From assembly GCA_900772775.1 (NCBI GenBank), contig CAAGRW010000122.1, positions 1-33,430 on the forward strand: a stretch of DNA of 33,430 bases. Reading direction: 5' to 3'. Every line of letters starts with the position of its first letter. Position 1 is the first letter of the stretch. Source of the DNA: Candidatus Rifleibacteriota bacterium (lineage in GTDB: Bacteria; Vulcanimicrobiota; Xenobia; Xenobiales; Xenobiaceae). Below the pieces are notes generated by a model, which worked only from the letters and a program-made list of their open reading frames with translations, had not been told where the DNA came from and did no database searches. Position numbers and translations under genes: made by a program. Positions 1 through 7,725 of the stretch are shown one piece after another.

Positions 1-473
1 AGCTCTGTACTGATAAATACTTCTTCCGGATCGGACACTTTATTGGAAGAAAGGACATCCAACATAGTGCGATCAGAGTCTTCATCGTAAATAGGCTTAT
101 TGAGCGACACGTAAGAGTTTAACGGTATATGTTTTTGACGAGTGGCAGTTTTGATTGCGGTAATAATCTGCCTCGTAATACATAACTCAGCGAATGCTCT
201 GAAAGAAGATAATTTGTCAGCGCGGAAGTCGCGAATCGACTTGTACAGGCCAATCATTCCCTCTTGAATAATATCTTCACGATCGGCACCTACCAAAAAG
301 TAGGACTTTGCCTTCACGCGCACAAAATTTTTGTACTTGGAGATAAGGTACTCGGTAGCAAACTCATCGCCGTCTTTGGCTAGCTTGACAACTTCCTCAT
401 CCTGGCGCTCGTCTAAGCTGGCGCTATAGTTGCTGCCCGTACTTGGCACTGACATCAAGTTGGTATTTGGCAT
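1..473 (-). CDS. sigH: RNA polymerase sigma factor SigH (sigma-70 family), 3' end off window
   Basis: Sigma factor that directs core RNA polymerase to a dedicated promoter set; in Bacillota SigH serves the transition to stationary phase, competence and sporulation. The gene begins at an ATG at 471-473 (minus strand) preceded by a GAGG element, and 157 codons are visible before the left edge. After about 25 variable residues the protein reads like the SigH region 2: a KYKNFVRVKAKSYF stretch, GADREDIIQEGMIGLYKSI, then ELCITRQIITAIKTATRQKH and PLNSYVSLNKPI, which match my memory of Bacillus SigH nearly residue for residue. Region 4 is outside the window. It lies downstream of cysS and rlmB, the order known from Bacillota, but a 591-bp gap separates it from rlmB. 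Family assignment is firm; what it controls in this organism is not known and sporulation should not be assumed. Confidence 0.93.
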   Translation of the reverse strand, partial: MPNTNLMSVPSTGSNYSASLDERQDEEVVKLAKDGDEFATEYLISKYKNFVRVKAKSYFLVGADREDIIQEGMIGLYKSIRDFRADKLSSFRAFAELCITRQIITAIKTATRQKHIPLNSYVSLNKPIYDEDSDRTMLDVLSSNKVSDPEEVFISTE

Positions 474-1064
474 TCAAATAACCTCGTGTTCTTCCAATGT
501 GAGCCTCTGCGGTTTAGTGATTAAGTGCGTTATCATTTCTCTGAGCAGGATCTGCTAGATTCCCATACATGGCACAGACAGCACCGACTTTACCGCAAGC
601 CTTCTTATGCTGCCACCAAAAACAGAGAAACAAAAAACTAGTTATCTGTAATTTCCCAAGGGAGCTAAGCAGACAACTAATTTAGTACACACATCCTCCA
701 CCGCAAAAAATATAACTGAAAGAAGATGAAACTGAACTTCTCTGGCAACTGTCACATTGCAGAGTTCCTAGCCCAATATCTGTTAGGATATAGCATCGCT
801 AGGCTATCCCCGTAGTTCCTACGGTTCTGTGGTACGCTGACTAATCGAAAAGAATCGACGTCCCGACCCAAGCTACAAAACACGTGCCCTGAAAAAAAAT
901 CGGCCTAAAACTAATTTTTTAAGAGCAGGAAACCCGAGCTTTGGCAAGGAAAGAAAGCGTGTAATCTTATGATCTTAACTTTCCTTCCATTAGCTTACTT
1001 GTGAAGGATACCACAAACAGACCCTTTTGGCAATTATTGACAGTTGCCTTTGCTGTCGTTTCTC
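474..1064. other. 591-bp non-coding gap between rlmB and sigH, hairpin-rich
   Basis: No convincing gene is seen on either strand. On the minus strand this would be the 5' leader of sigH, or the read-through region from rlmB. It contains a tight hairpin (CCGTAG/CTACGG at 810-815 and 819-824, 3-nt loop), a second (CTCT-GCAA/TTGC-AGAG at 740-764), and overlapping pairings CCTAGC/GCTAGG and GGATA-AGC/GCTATCC between about 765 and 810. A run of eight A residues at 892-899 would be a U-tract on the minus strand but has no clear GC stem before it. No tRNA T-loop consensus, T-box or riboswitch core was recognised. Bacillus has yacP in this place; I see no trace of it. Confidence 0.5.
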
Positions 1065-2042
1065 CTACTTGTTCCCTAGCCTCTGTCTGACTACTTCATA
1101 CATCATGATGCCACCAGCGACAGACACATTTAATGATTCAATCTTGCCTAACATGGGGATTTTCACTAAATTCGTGCACAGCTCTTTTACACTGGGACGC
1201 AAACCTTTGCCTTCAGCTCCCATTACTACTACAGTGGGACCGTTGTAATCGACTTGGGTATAATCATAGTCGGTATTGGAATCGGCGCCTAAAATAGTGT
1301 AATTTTCGGAACGAAGTTGACGCAAAACCGACCCAAGTTTAGGAACGCGAGCTACCAGCATATGCTGATCGGCTCCAGCACTGGCTCTAGTTACTGCAGA
1401 AGTAAAGCTACATGAATTGGAACTGGTAACAATTACGCCATCTACGCCACTAGCTTCGGCAGTACGCAATAAAGCTCCAAAATTGCCAGGGTCCTGCACC
1501 TCGTCGAGCACCAATAAAAATGGAGCATAGTCGCTCTGGCGACACTTGTCCATAATTTCTTCCAAGGTATTAAAATTGCGAGCCGCCTTAATAGCTGCTA
1601 CACCTTGGTGATTGGCATGATTGCACATAAAGTCCAGGCGATTGCGATCACAATGAACGACAGCAATACCCTCATCGCGAGCCATAGTAAATACTTCTTT
1701 AGGCACGCCTACAGCCTGTTTTAACACATAAATACGCTGCAAAGGTACGCCGCTACGCAAAGCTTCAACCACGGGACGGCGCCCATAAATCGTCTCTTGC
1801 TCGGCTTTAGGACTTTGAGTAGCTTGATTTTCCTGTCCGGAAACGGGATTTTCGCTATAGGCCTTGGCATTGCCATTGCGTAAATGGTCTTCTTGGCGAT
1901 CTTTAGAGCGAACTCGAGGAGCCCCTTCGGAGCCCCCCCTCCTCTCTTCAAAGCGACGTTCTCTTTGCCAATTGTGTCTATGTTCGGCAGAACGGCCATA
2001 AGAGCGACCGCTTTTTATCTCTTGCTTGGATCGATTTTCCAT
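1065..2042 (-). CDS. rlmB: 23S rRNA (guanosine-2'-O-)-methyltransferase RlmB, SpoU/TrmH family
   Basis: SAM-dependent ribose 2'-O-methyltransferase of the SPOUT (trefoil-knot) class, predicted to modify a guanosine of 23S rRNA (G2251 in E. coli). It has 325 residues. Residues 1-84 are a hydrophilic, Arg/Glu/Gln-rich tail that looks disordered. The SpoU substrate-binding domain starts at about 86 (YGRRPVVEALRSG), and the SPOUT domain carries the three family motifs: PGNFGALLRTAEASG (185-199), GAEGKGL (275-281) and IPMLGKIESLNVSVAGG (295-311). The ATG overlaps the last 28 bp of cysS and has an AAGGGG Shine-Dalgarno inside cysS, so the two genes are probably translationally coupled. The cysS-rlmB-sigH order agrees with Bacillota. 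The long tail makes it longer than the usual 240-250 residues, but such tails are common in the family. Confidence 0.93.
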   Translation of the reverse strand: MENRSKQEIKSGRSYGRSAEHRHNWQRERRFEERRGGSEGAPRVRSKDRQEDHLRNGNAKAYSENPVSGQENQATQSPKAEQETIYGRRPVVEALRSGVPLQRIYVLKQAVGVPKEVFTMARDEGIAVVHCDRNRLDFMCNHANHQGVAAIKAARNFNTLEEIMDKCRQSDYAPFLLVLDEVQDPGNFGALLRTAEASGVDGVIVTSSNSCSFTSAVTRASAGADQHMLVARVPKLGSVLRQLRSENYTILGADSNTDYDYTQVDYNGPTVVVMGAEGKGLRPSVKELCTNLVKIPMLGKIESLNVSVAGGIMMYEVVRQRLGNK

Positions 2043-3493
2043 CTTAACCCCTTAGGAGTATCTTCTAAAATAATACCGCGCTCTAAAAGTTGATCACGGA
2101 TACAATCGGCTTTTTGGAAATTGCGCTCTTTGCGAGCTTGCTGGCGAGCTTCAATTAAAGCTTTCTCTTCGTCAGTAATTTCCTCACTGACTGATTTTTG
2201 AGCTTCTTTGACAATGTCTAAAGCCAAAACTCTATCAAATTCATTTATTAAACCTAAAATAAGCTGAGCGGCTTCTTTACCAATATCTCCACCTTCATCG
2301 ATAGCCTTGTTGACATCGCGACGCAAAGCAAAAAATACGGCCAAAGCTTCCGGAGTATTGAGATCGTTGTCCATAGCCTCAATAAACTTGCGGCGACTAT
2401 CTTCGACAAGTTGTTTTAACTCAGGAGTAACTTCTTTGCTGCTCTCTTGTTCGGTAAGACGGCGAGCAAAAGCAATAAGATTATCTCTCGTGTCTTGAGC
2501 AGTTTGCAAACCGCTGAAAGTAAAATCTAAACGTGTGCGATAATGGGTAGAAAGCAACAAATAGCGTACAGATAAAGCGTTCCAAGCTTTGCCGGAAGCA
2601 TTTTTGGAAGCATCAAGTAAATCACGCAACTTATAGAAATTGCCCAAAGATTTACTCATCTTTTTGCCTTCAACTTGCAAATGCTCGGAATGCAACCAAT
2701 AGTTTACAAAAGTCTCACCAGTACAAGGCTCAGTTTGAGCAATTTCGTTTTGATGGTGAGGGAAAATATTGTCTACACCGCCAGTGTGAAGATCGAAATG
2801 GTTGCCCAAATATTCAGTGCTCATAGCCGAGCACTCTATGTGCCAACCGGGGCGACCTTTGCCTAAATCGGGATATTGATCCCAATAGACATCGCCATCG
2901 TTTTCGTCCCAAGCTTTCCACAGCGCAAAATCGGCTGCGGTGCCTTTTTCGTATTCATCTTGAGAAACGCGAGCGCCGCTTTGCAATTCATCAACTTTGA
3001 TATGAGCTAATTTACCATAGTTGGTAAATTTAGAAATATCGTAATAAATGGAGCCATCTTCAGAGCGATAGGCATAGCCTTTTTTTATAAGGTCGCGAAT
3101 CATAGCCACCATACGATCTACGTGCTGGGTAGCTCTAGGATAGTGGGTAGCCGGCTCTATGTTTAAGCTTTTTAAATCGGCGAAAAAAGCTTCAATAAAA
3201 GGATCGGTAATGGAGCTAAGCGGAACTTGTTGAGTTCTGGCTTTGCGAATAGTTTTATCTTCCACGTCGGTGATATTCATGACGTGAGTTACTTCGTAGC
3301 CGCGATATTCTAAGTAGCGGCGCAAAATATCTTCAAAGACATAAGTGCGGAAATTGCCGATATGAGCAAAATCGTGAACAGTAGGGCCGCAAGTGTAAAG
3401 CCCAACTTTGCAAGGCTTGCCAACCTCAGTTTCTGCAATAGGATGAAACTCTTCCAGAGAGCGGCTCATGGTATTAAAAAAACGAATAGCCAT
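2015..3493 (-). CDS. cysS: cysteine--tRNA ligase (class I)
   Basis: Charges tRNA-Cys with cysteine using ATP. The class I signatures are intact: HIGN at residues 44-47 following TCGPTVHDFA, and KKMSKSLGNF with KMSKS at 278-282. The zinc ligands of CysRS are visible as Cys35 (TCGPT), Cys221 (WHIECS), His246 and Glu250 (FPHHQNEIAQTE). The C-terminal helical bundle (about 340-430) and a short tail end at 492. I place the start at the ATG at 3491-3493 because it follows a GGAGAAGGTAAGG purine stretch and aligns with family N-termini; an in-frame ATG at 3554-3556 would add 21 residues but lacks a Shine-Dalgarno. The 3' end overlaps rlmB. The preceding S8 protease gene ends at 3732 with its own terminator, so cysS-rlmB(-sigH) is likely a separate unit. 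Confidence 0.95.
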   Translation of the reverse strand: MAIRFFNTMSRSLEEFHPIAETEVGKPCKVGLYTCGPTVHDFAHIGNFRTYVFEDILRRYLEYRGYEVTHVMNITDVEDKTIRKARTQQVPLSSITDPFIEAFFADLKSLNIEPATHYPRATQHVDRMVAMIRDLIKKGYAYRSEDGSIYYDISKFTNYGKLAHIKVDELQSGARVSQDEYEKGTAADFALWKAWDENDGDVYWDQYPDLGKGRPGWHIECSAMSTEYLGNHFDLHTGGVDNIFPHHQNEIAQTEPCTGETFVNYWLHSEHLQVEGKKMSKSLGNFYKLRDLLDASKNASGKAWNALSVRYLLLSTHYRTRLDFTFSGLQTAQDTRDNLIAFARRLTEQESSKEVTPELKQLVEDSRRKFIEAMDNDLNTPEALAVFFALRRDVNKAIDEGGDIGKEAAQLILGLINEFDRVLALDIVKEAQKSVSEEITDEEKALIEARQQARKERNFQKADCIRDQLLERGIILEDTPKGLRWKIDPSKR

Positions 3494-3652
3494 ATCGTAA
3501 AAGACCTTACCTTCTCCTCTATTTTTCTGCTTTATAGGGTAAGCGATCAAACTCATCCCAACAGCTTAAATGTGTTTATCTATATCGATTAGTGAGTTTA
3601 CACTGTTTTCACGTTTTACTCAAGAAGCGCAGCCAAAACTGTAGGCAGAGTT

Positions 3653-3698
3653 AAAAATGCCCCCATTTTAGTGGCAGAAGCCAGAGAAACTGGGGGCA
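3653..3698 (-). terminator. intrinsic terminator of the S8 protease gene
   Basis: Perfect 8-bp stem TGCCCCCA (3658-3665) and TGGGGGCA (3691-3698). Inside the loop a TGGC/GCCA pair can also form. On the minus strand the stem is followed by five T residues (A run at 3653-3657). It lies 33 bp past the stop codon of the protease gene. Confidence 0.75.
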
Positions 3699-3731
3699 AT
3701 ATATAGAATGAAATATTTTTTACAGCAAACT

Positions 3732-5213
3732 TTAAGCCATCAGGAATCCTTCATCCGAAGGAGCGGAATCTTTGGCTTCTGCTTGAGAAGAAGCTTCGCT
3801 TTTAGGAGTATTTTTAGCTAAAGCTTCAATATCATGAGAAGTATCCCAAGTAAGGGCCAACTCCAAAGCTTTTTTGGCATTAATTAAGCCGGCACCTTGC
3901 ACATACTTAGGTTCATCTAAGTAGTTGTCGCAGCTCTTTACCAAAATTTCTTTAACATCTTTGTGAGTAAGATTGGGATTGGCTTGCTTCAAGCATGCAG
4001 CCACACCGGCGACCATAGGTGTAGCCATGGAAGTACCAGAAATGGCCACATAATCTTTACCTACATGAGGCAAACTATCATCATCGATACCAGCTTCAGG
4101 AGCCAGAGGGCCGTAAATATTTACACCGGGAGCCACTAAGTCTGGTTTATTGATACCATCTATATTCGTCGGGCCACGACTGGAGAAATCGGCCACTTTG
4201 TCATCGGAACGATCTAAAGTGCCGTTATCATCTAAAGCGCCTACGGTAATAATATCAGGATGAATACCGGGCGTAGAGATATTGCGCTCGGAAGGGCCAT
4301 CGTTGCCTGCAGCCACGCAAACTACCAAGCCAGCTTCCATAGCTTTCTCGGCTGCCTGGGCCCAAGGATCGTCTTTGTAAGAGCGCATAGCAAAATCGCC
4401 TAAGGACATATTGATAACTCCAATGCCCAAACGATCTTTATTTTCTATCACCCACTGAATACCCTTAATGGCTTCAGAAACGTTGCTTATGCGCACGCCT
4501 ACAACGTTGGCGTCGGGAGCTACACCTTTGTGAACTCCGGCAGATTTAGTACCATTTCCGGCAGCGATACCAGCCACATGAGTACCGTGACCATAAGTAT
4601 CGGTAGGTTTAAGGGTGCCTTCTTGCATATCTACCCAGCCGGTAATTTTACCTTCTAAGTCTGGGTGAGGATAGATTCCAGAATCGATAATAGCAATTGT
4701 CTGGCCCTTACCGGTGTAGCCCATATCCCACACTTCATCTATGCCTATAAGAGCATCGGCTATATCGGCAGGAGCTTTGCTTTCACCGGTAGCTCCAGAC
4801 TCAGCACTCTTCATGATGGTAGGATTGTCAAAAGCCAACGGACGGTCGATGGCTATTTGAGTGCCGACAGGTAAATTTTTCAACATATTGTCGACATTTT
4901 CCGGTTTTACATCTACGGAACAACCATTTATCAAGGGCAAATTGTTGGAAATAGTGCTGCCGGATTTTTCTTGAGCCTTGAGAAAAGCCGCAGTATCAGA
5001 TGCTTTGGCATCTTTGCTAAAACTAAGGATAAAGCGCACATTGCCATCATCGCCAACAGTTAAATCTGAACTTTGAAAAGCATCGACAGGAGCACTTGTG
5101 GCGCTGCTATCATTTTTTACTTCCGTTCCACCTTTAGGGGCAGAATTACTTACCGAATCGGTGTAGGCTCTGTTGACATTGATTGAAGAACCACCAATAC
5201 AATCTGCTCTCAC
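3732..5213 (-). CDS. S8 family serine peptidase (subtilisin-like) with N-terminal propeptide-like domain
   Basis: Serine endopeptidase of the subtilisin clan, 493 residues. The catalytic triad is complete: Asp177 (AIIDSG), His209 (YGHGTHVAG) and Ser395 (SGTSMATPMVAG), with the oxyanion Asn304 (VAAGNDGP). Residues about 59-127 resemble an inhibitor I9-type propeptide (VRFILSFSKDAKASD onward), followed by a linker before the catalytic domain at about 155-455. A Ser/Ala/Glu-rich tail follows. The start is a GTG (5211-5213) with an excellent AAGGAGG ten bases upstream. The N-terminus (MRADCIGGSSINVNRAY) has no hydrophobic core, so no Sec signal peptide is seen; a fitting signal is not found upstream either. 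The enzyme may act in the cytoplasm or leave by another route. Monocistronic by context: terminators lie on both sides. The substrate is unknown. Confidence 0.93.
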   Translation of the reverse strand: MRADCIGGSSINVNRAYTDSVSNSAPKGGTEVKNDSSATSAPVDAFQSSDLTVGDDGNVRFILSFSKDAKASDTAAFLKAQEKSGSTISNNLPLINGCSVDVKPENVDNMLKNLPVGTQIAIDRPLAFDNPTIMKSAESGATGESKAPADIADALIGIDEVWDMGYTGKGQTIAIIDSGIYPHPDLEGKITGWVDMQEGTLKPTDTYGHGTHVAGIAAGNGTKSAGVHKGVAPDANVVGVRISNVSEAIKGIQWVIENKDRLGIGVINMSLGDFAMRSYKDDPWAQAAEKAMEAGLVVCVAAGNDGPSERNISTPGIHPDIITVGALDDNGTLDRSDDKVADFSSRGPTNIDGINKPDLVAPGVNIYGPLAPEAGIDDDSLPHVGKDYVAISGTSMATPMVAGVAACLKQANPNLTHKDVKEILVKSCDNYLDEPKYVQGAGLINAKKALELALTWDTSHDIEALAKNTPKSEASSQAEAKDSAPSDEGFLMA

Positions 5214-5406
5214 GACTCAAAAACCTCCTTCCAAGAGCCACTAAAGACCCTTGCCCCCCGACCAACCGGGAGCCGAATCCCCAAAAGAAACCGACTCCAA
5301 TTCTCTATAATGGAGCATATCACTTAGGCAGATAGCAGTGCAACAGCCAACTGTTGCAAAAATTTTGCTAATCGTCACTAAACGAAATATTTATTTATAA
5401 ATGGAC

Positions 5407-5449
5407 AAAAAAAAGACTAAGTCTTTTTATCAAAAAGCTTTAGTCCTTT
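5407..5449 (-). terminator. intrinsic terminator of the YrdC/YciO-family gene
   Basis: Left arm 5412-5428 and right arm 5432-5449 form a long A/T-rich hairpin (CTTTTT/AAAAAG core with a 3-nt loop, then an AAAGACTAAG stem with small bulges). On the minus strand it runs into eight T residues (A run 5407-5414). It lies about 28 bp downstream of the stop codon. Confidence 0.7.
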
Positions 5450-5476
5450 AAAAATTCAACCAGTGCGCACAAAATG

Positions 5477-6091
5477 CTAGTCGACTATACATAAAGCATC
5501 CTCGACATCTCCTTTGCCGTAGCGAATAACGGTAGGAGCAGCCCCGCTGAGATCTATAACTGAAGATTGTGATAATTCTACAGGGCCACAATCTATAAGC
5601 ATATCGGCATCACGATAATAAGTTTTTATTAATTCAGGCTCGTTCAACTCTTCGTCGGTTTCATAATCGGCAGAAGTATTCATCAACGGGTTGCCCAACT
5701 CGCGAATAATACCCAAACATATTTCGTTATTGGGCACACGAATACCAACTTTGCGTTGCTTATTAACAACAACACGAGGCACAAGCTTGGTAGCCGGTAA
5801 AATAAAGGTATAAGGGCCAGGTAAGAGGCGTTTCAACAGAGTGTATGCTTGCTCGTTTATATGAGCATACTTGGCAATCTGTTCTAAGTCGGAACAAAGC
5901 AAAGAGAGCGGCTTGCGCTTATTGAGTTTCTTTATATTGTAAACTCTGTTGATGGCCTGTGGATTGAGCGCATCACATCCCATGCCATAAAGTGTGTCGG
6001 TAGGATAGATAACTACGCCGCCGGAGCGAAGCCTCTGAGCCGCTTGTTCAATAATAGTCTCGGGGTCCTGCTCGTATTGTACAACGATCAC
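5477..6091 (-). CDS. YrdC/Sua5/YciO family protein, putative L-threonylcarbamoyladenylate synthase
   Basis: Predicted to make threonylcarbamoyl-AMP from threonine, bicarbonate and ATP, the first step of t6A37 tRNA modification, or to be a related YciO-type RNA-binding protein. It has 204 residues and the YrdC fold throughout: GVVIYPTDTLYGMGCDA near 26-42, KKLNKRKPLSLLC near 54-66, PGPYTFILPATK near 91-102, VGIRVPN near 114-120 and SSVIDLSG near 179-186. The middle and end (a DLEQIAKYA-like segment, the Glu-Pro-Glu-Leu-Ile stretch and IRYGKGDVED) resemble E. coli YciO more than TsaC, while the Lys-Arg-Lys-Pro element is as in TsaC. I therefore give no symbol. The start is GTG with AGGAGG eight bases upstream. 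It is flanked by terminators on both sides and preceded by a perfect palindrome at 6162-6175. Confidence 0.85.
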   Translation of the reverse strand: MIVVQYEQDPETIIEQAAQRLRSGGVVIYPTDTLYGMGCDALNPQAINRVYNIKKLNKRKPLSLLCSDLEQIAKYAHINEQAYTLLKRLLPGPYTFILPATKLVPRVVVNKQRKVGIRVPNNEICLGIIRELGNPLMNTSADYETDEELNEPELIKTYYRDADMLIDCGPVELSQSSVIDLSGAAPTVIRYGKGDVEDALCIVD

Positions 6092-6161
6092 TGCCGGAAC
6101 CTCCTAATGTGTGAGTTTAACCATTTCCCCTACCTAAAAGCAAGAACTTAAAAGGCTAAGG

Positions 6162-6175
6162 AAAGAACGTTCTTT
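6162..6175. promoter_or_regulatory. perfect 14-bp palindrome upstream of the YrdC/YciO gene
   Basis: AAAGAACGTTCTTT is self-complementary over all 14 bases and lies 71 bp upstream of the GTG start, between the serS terminators and the gene. It could be an operator. It resembles half-sites of LexA boxes (GAAC/GTTC) but lacks the four-base spacer of the Gram-positive SOS box, so I do not call it one. Confidence 0.3.
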
Positions 6176-6198
6176 AACGCATTCGATCCTGCTTCAAG

Positions 6199-6225
6199 AA
6201 AAAAGCCCTCACTCCTTTTAGGCTT
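6199..6225 (-). terminator. possible second (weaker) terminator downstream of serS
   Basis: AAGCC/GGCTT stem (6203-6207 and 6221-6225) followed on the minus strand by a T run (A residues 6199-6204). It follows the strong serS terminator and may act as a back-up; alternatively it belongs to the leader of the next gene. Confidence 0.35.
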
Positions 6226-6232
6226 ATTTGAC

Positions 6233-6278
6233 AAAAAAAAAGGATACCGTCGATTCTGAAATGAGAATCGGCGGTATC
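6233..6278 (-). terminator. strong intrinsic terminator of serS
   Basis: A 15-bp stem (6243-6257 with 6264-6278, one G.T wobble) closes a 6-nt loop and is followed on the minus strand by nine T residues (A run 6233-6241). It begins 28 bp after the serS stop codon. Confidence 0.85.
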
Positions 6279-6306
6279 TCTCTAAGCTACAGTTAAAATA
6301 ACAGGA

Positions 6307-7599
6307 TTAAGCTTTTTTGATCTTGGGTACCAAACGCTCTTGACCACCCATGTAAGGACGAAGGGCTTCGGGAATAATAACTGAGCCGTCAGCTTGTTGG
6401 AAGTTCTCCAAAATAGCTACCATAGTGCGACCTACAGCTAAACCAGAACCGTTTAAAGTATGGACATATTCTGTAGGAGCAGAAGGCTCACGACGGAAGC
6501 GCATATTGGCACGTCTGGCTTGATAATCCCAGCAATTTGAGCAAGAAGAAATCTCAATAAAACGCTTCTGAGCTGGAGACCAGAATTCTAAATCGTAAGT
6601 CTTTGAGGAGGAAAGGCCCATATCGCCGGCGCAAAGCAACACTACACGATAAGGAATGCCCAAACCCTTAAGCACGTCTTCAGCGTTGTCAACCATTTTT
6701 TCCAACTCATCATTGGAAGTATCAGGGTTGACAATCTTGACCATCTCAACTTTGTTGAACTGATGGACGCGCACTAAACCACGAGAATCACGACCGGCGG
6801 CTCCGGCTTCAGAGCGGAAGCAAGCGGTGCAAGCGGTGTAATAGATGGGCAAATCTTTACCATCAAGCACTTCTTCGCGGTGGATATTAGTTAAAGGCAC
6901 TTCGGCAGTAGGAATTAAATACAAATCGTTAGGAGAACAGTGGAAAAGGTCATCCTTAAATTTAGGAAGCTGACCTGTAGCATACAAAGTATCGCCGCTA
7001 ACCAATACGGGAGGAAGCATCTCTTTGTAGCCATGCTTCTGAGTGTGCAAATCGAGCATGTAAGTATAGATAGCGCGTTCTAAACGGGCACCATCTCCAC
7101 AAAGTAACCAGAAACGGGAGCCGGAAAGTTTGATAGCTCTCTTGCTATCTAAAATGCCCAAGTCTTCGCCGATATCCCAGTGAGGCTTTACTTCAAAATC
7201 GTACTCTTTAAAGTCACCTACACGGCGCACTTCTTTGTTGTAATCAGAGTCAGGGCCATCAGGAATATCATCTTGAGGCAAATTGGGCAAAACTTCCACT
7301 AAATGGATTTGTTCTTCTTCAACAGCAGCTTTTTCGGCGTCAATAGCAGCAATTTGAGCGCCGACTTCACGCATACGAGCGGAATCAGCGGTAATATCTT
7401 CACCGGCTTTTTTACGTTTGCCTAAATCGGCAGAAACGCTATTGCGCTCTTTTTTGAGCTCGTCGGCTTTGGTAATAAGATCACGACGTTTGACATCGAG
7501 AGCTAAAATAGCATCAATAGTTTCGGGCTTAACTCCGCGTCTTCCTAAAGCTTTCTTTACGCGATCGGTATCGCGGCGGATAAGTTTTACATCTAACAT
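6307..7599 (-). CDS. serS: serine--tRNA ligase (class II)
   Basis: Charges tRNA-Ser, and tRNA-Sec where present, with serine. The 430-residue length is typical. Residues about 30-105 form the Lys/Glu/Ala-rich antiparallel coiled-coil arm that contacts the long variable arm of tRNA-Ser. The class II core shows TAEVPLTNIH (231-240, serine binding), motif 2 with FRSEAGAAGRDSRGLVR (261-277), and motif 3 with GSGLAVGRTMVAILEN near the C-terminus, followed by IPEALRPYMGG. The start ATG has GGAGG 13 bases upstream, a somewhat long spacing. No T-box is seen in its leader, although an 8-bp inverted repeat TAGACTTT/AAAGTCTA lies at 7659-7695. A strong terminator follows the gene. Confidence 0.96.
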   Translation of the reverse strand: MLDVKLIRRDTDRVKKALGRRGVKPETIDAILALDVKRRDLITKADELKKERNSVSADLGKRKKAGEDITADSARMREVGAQIAAIDAEKAAVEEEQIHLVEVLPNLPQDDIPDGPDSDYNKEVRRVGDFKEYDFEVKPHWDIGEDLGILDSKRAIKLSGSRFWLLCGDGARLERAIYTYMLDLHTQKHGYKEMLPPVLVSGDTLYATGQLPKFKDDLFHCSPNDLYLIPTAEVPLTNIHREEVLDGKDLPIYYTACTACFRSEAGAAGRDSRGLVRVHQFNKVEMVKIVNPDTSNDELEKMVDNAEDVLKGLGIPYRVVLLCAGDMGLSSSKTYDLEFWSPAQKRFIEISSCSNCWDYQARRANMRFRREPSAPTEYVHTLNGSGLAVGRTMVAILENFQQADGSVIIPEALRPYMGGQERLVPKIKKA

Positions 7600-7658
7600 A
7601 CTGTTCTAGAAACCTCCAATTGTTTCTAAAATTGCATTACAATCCCAAAAATGCAGTA

Positions 7659-7695
7659 TAGACTTTCCCTCTTTTTCTAAAGCGGCAAAAGTCTA
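7659..7695 (-). other. inverted repeat between the degenerate pilT paralog and serS
   Basis: Perfect 8-bp arms TAGACTTT (7659-7666) and AAAGTCTA (7688-7695) with a 21-nt loop. No U-tract follows directly on the minus strand (only ATACTGCATTTTTGG). It could be a weak terminator for the upstream gene or part of the serS leader. Confidence 0.35.
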
Positions 7696-7725
7696 CACTT
7701 AATTTTATTGCTTGGCAAGCTTTTA

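Noticed and set aside
514..680. Open frame on the minus strand ending 41 bp before sigH
   Set aside because: No ATG near its start, no Shine-Dalgarno, and no family resemblance to the expected yacP or ribosomal protein L33.
6162..6175. LexA (SOS) box
   Set aside because: The GAAC and GTTC half-sites are adjacent, without the four-base spacer of the Gram-positive consensus.
7600..7725. T-box leader of serS
   Set aside because: No GGGTGGNACCGCG-like T-box sequence or specifier-loop layout was found.
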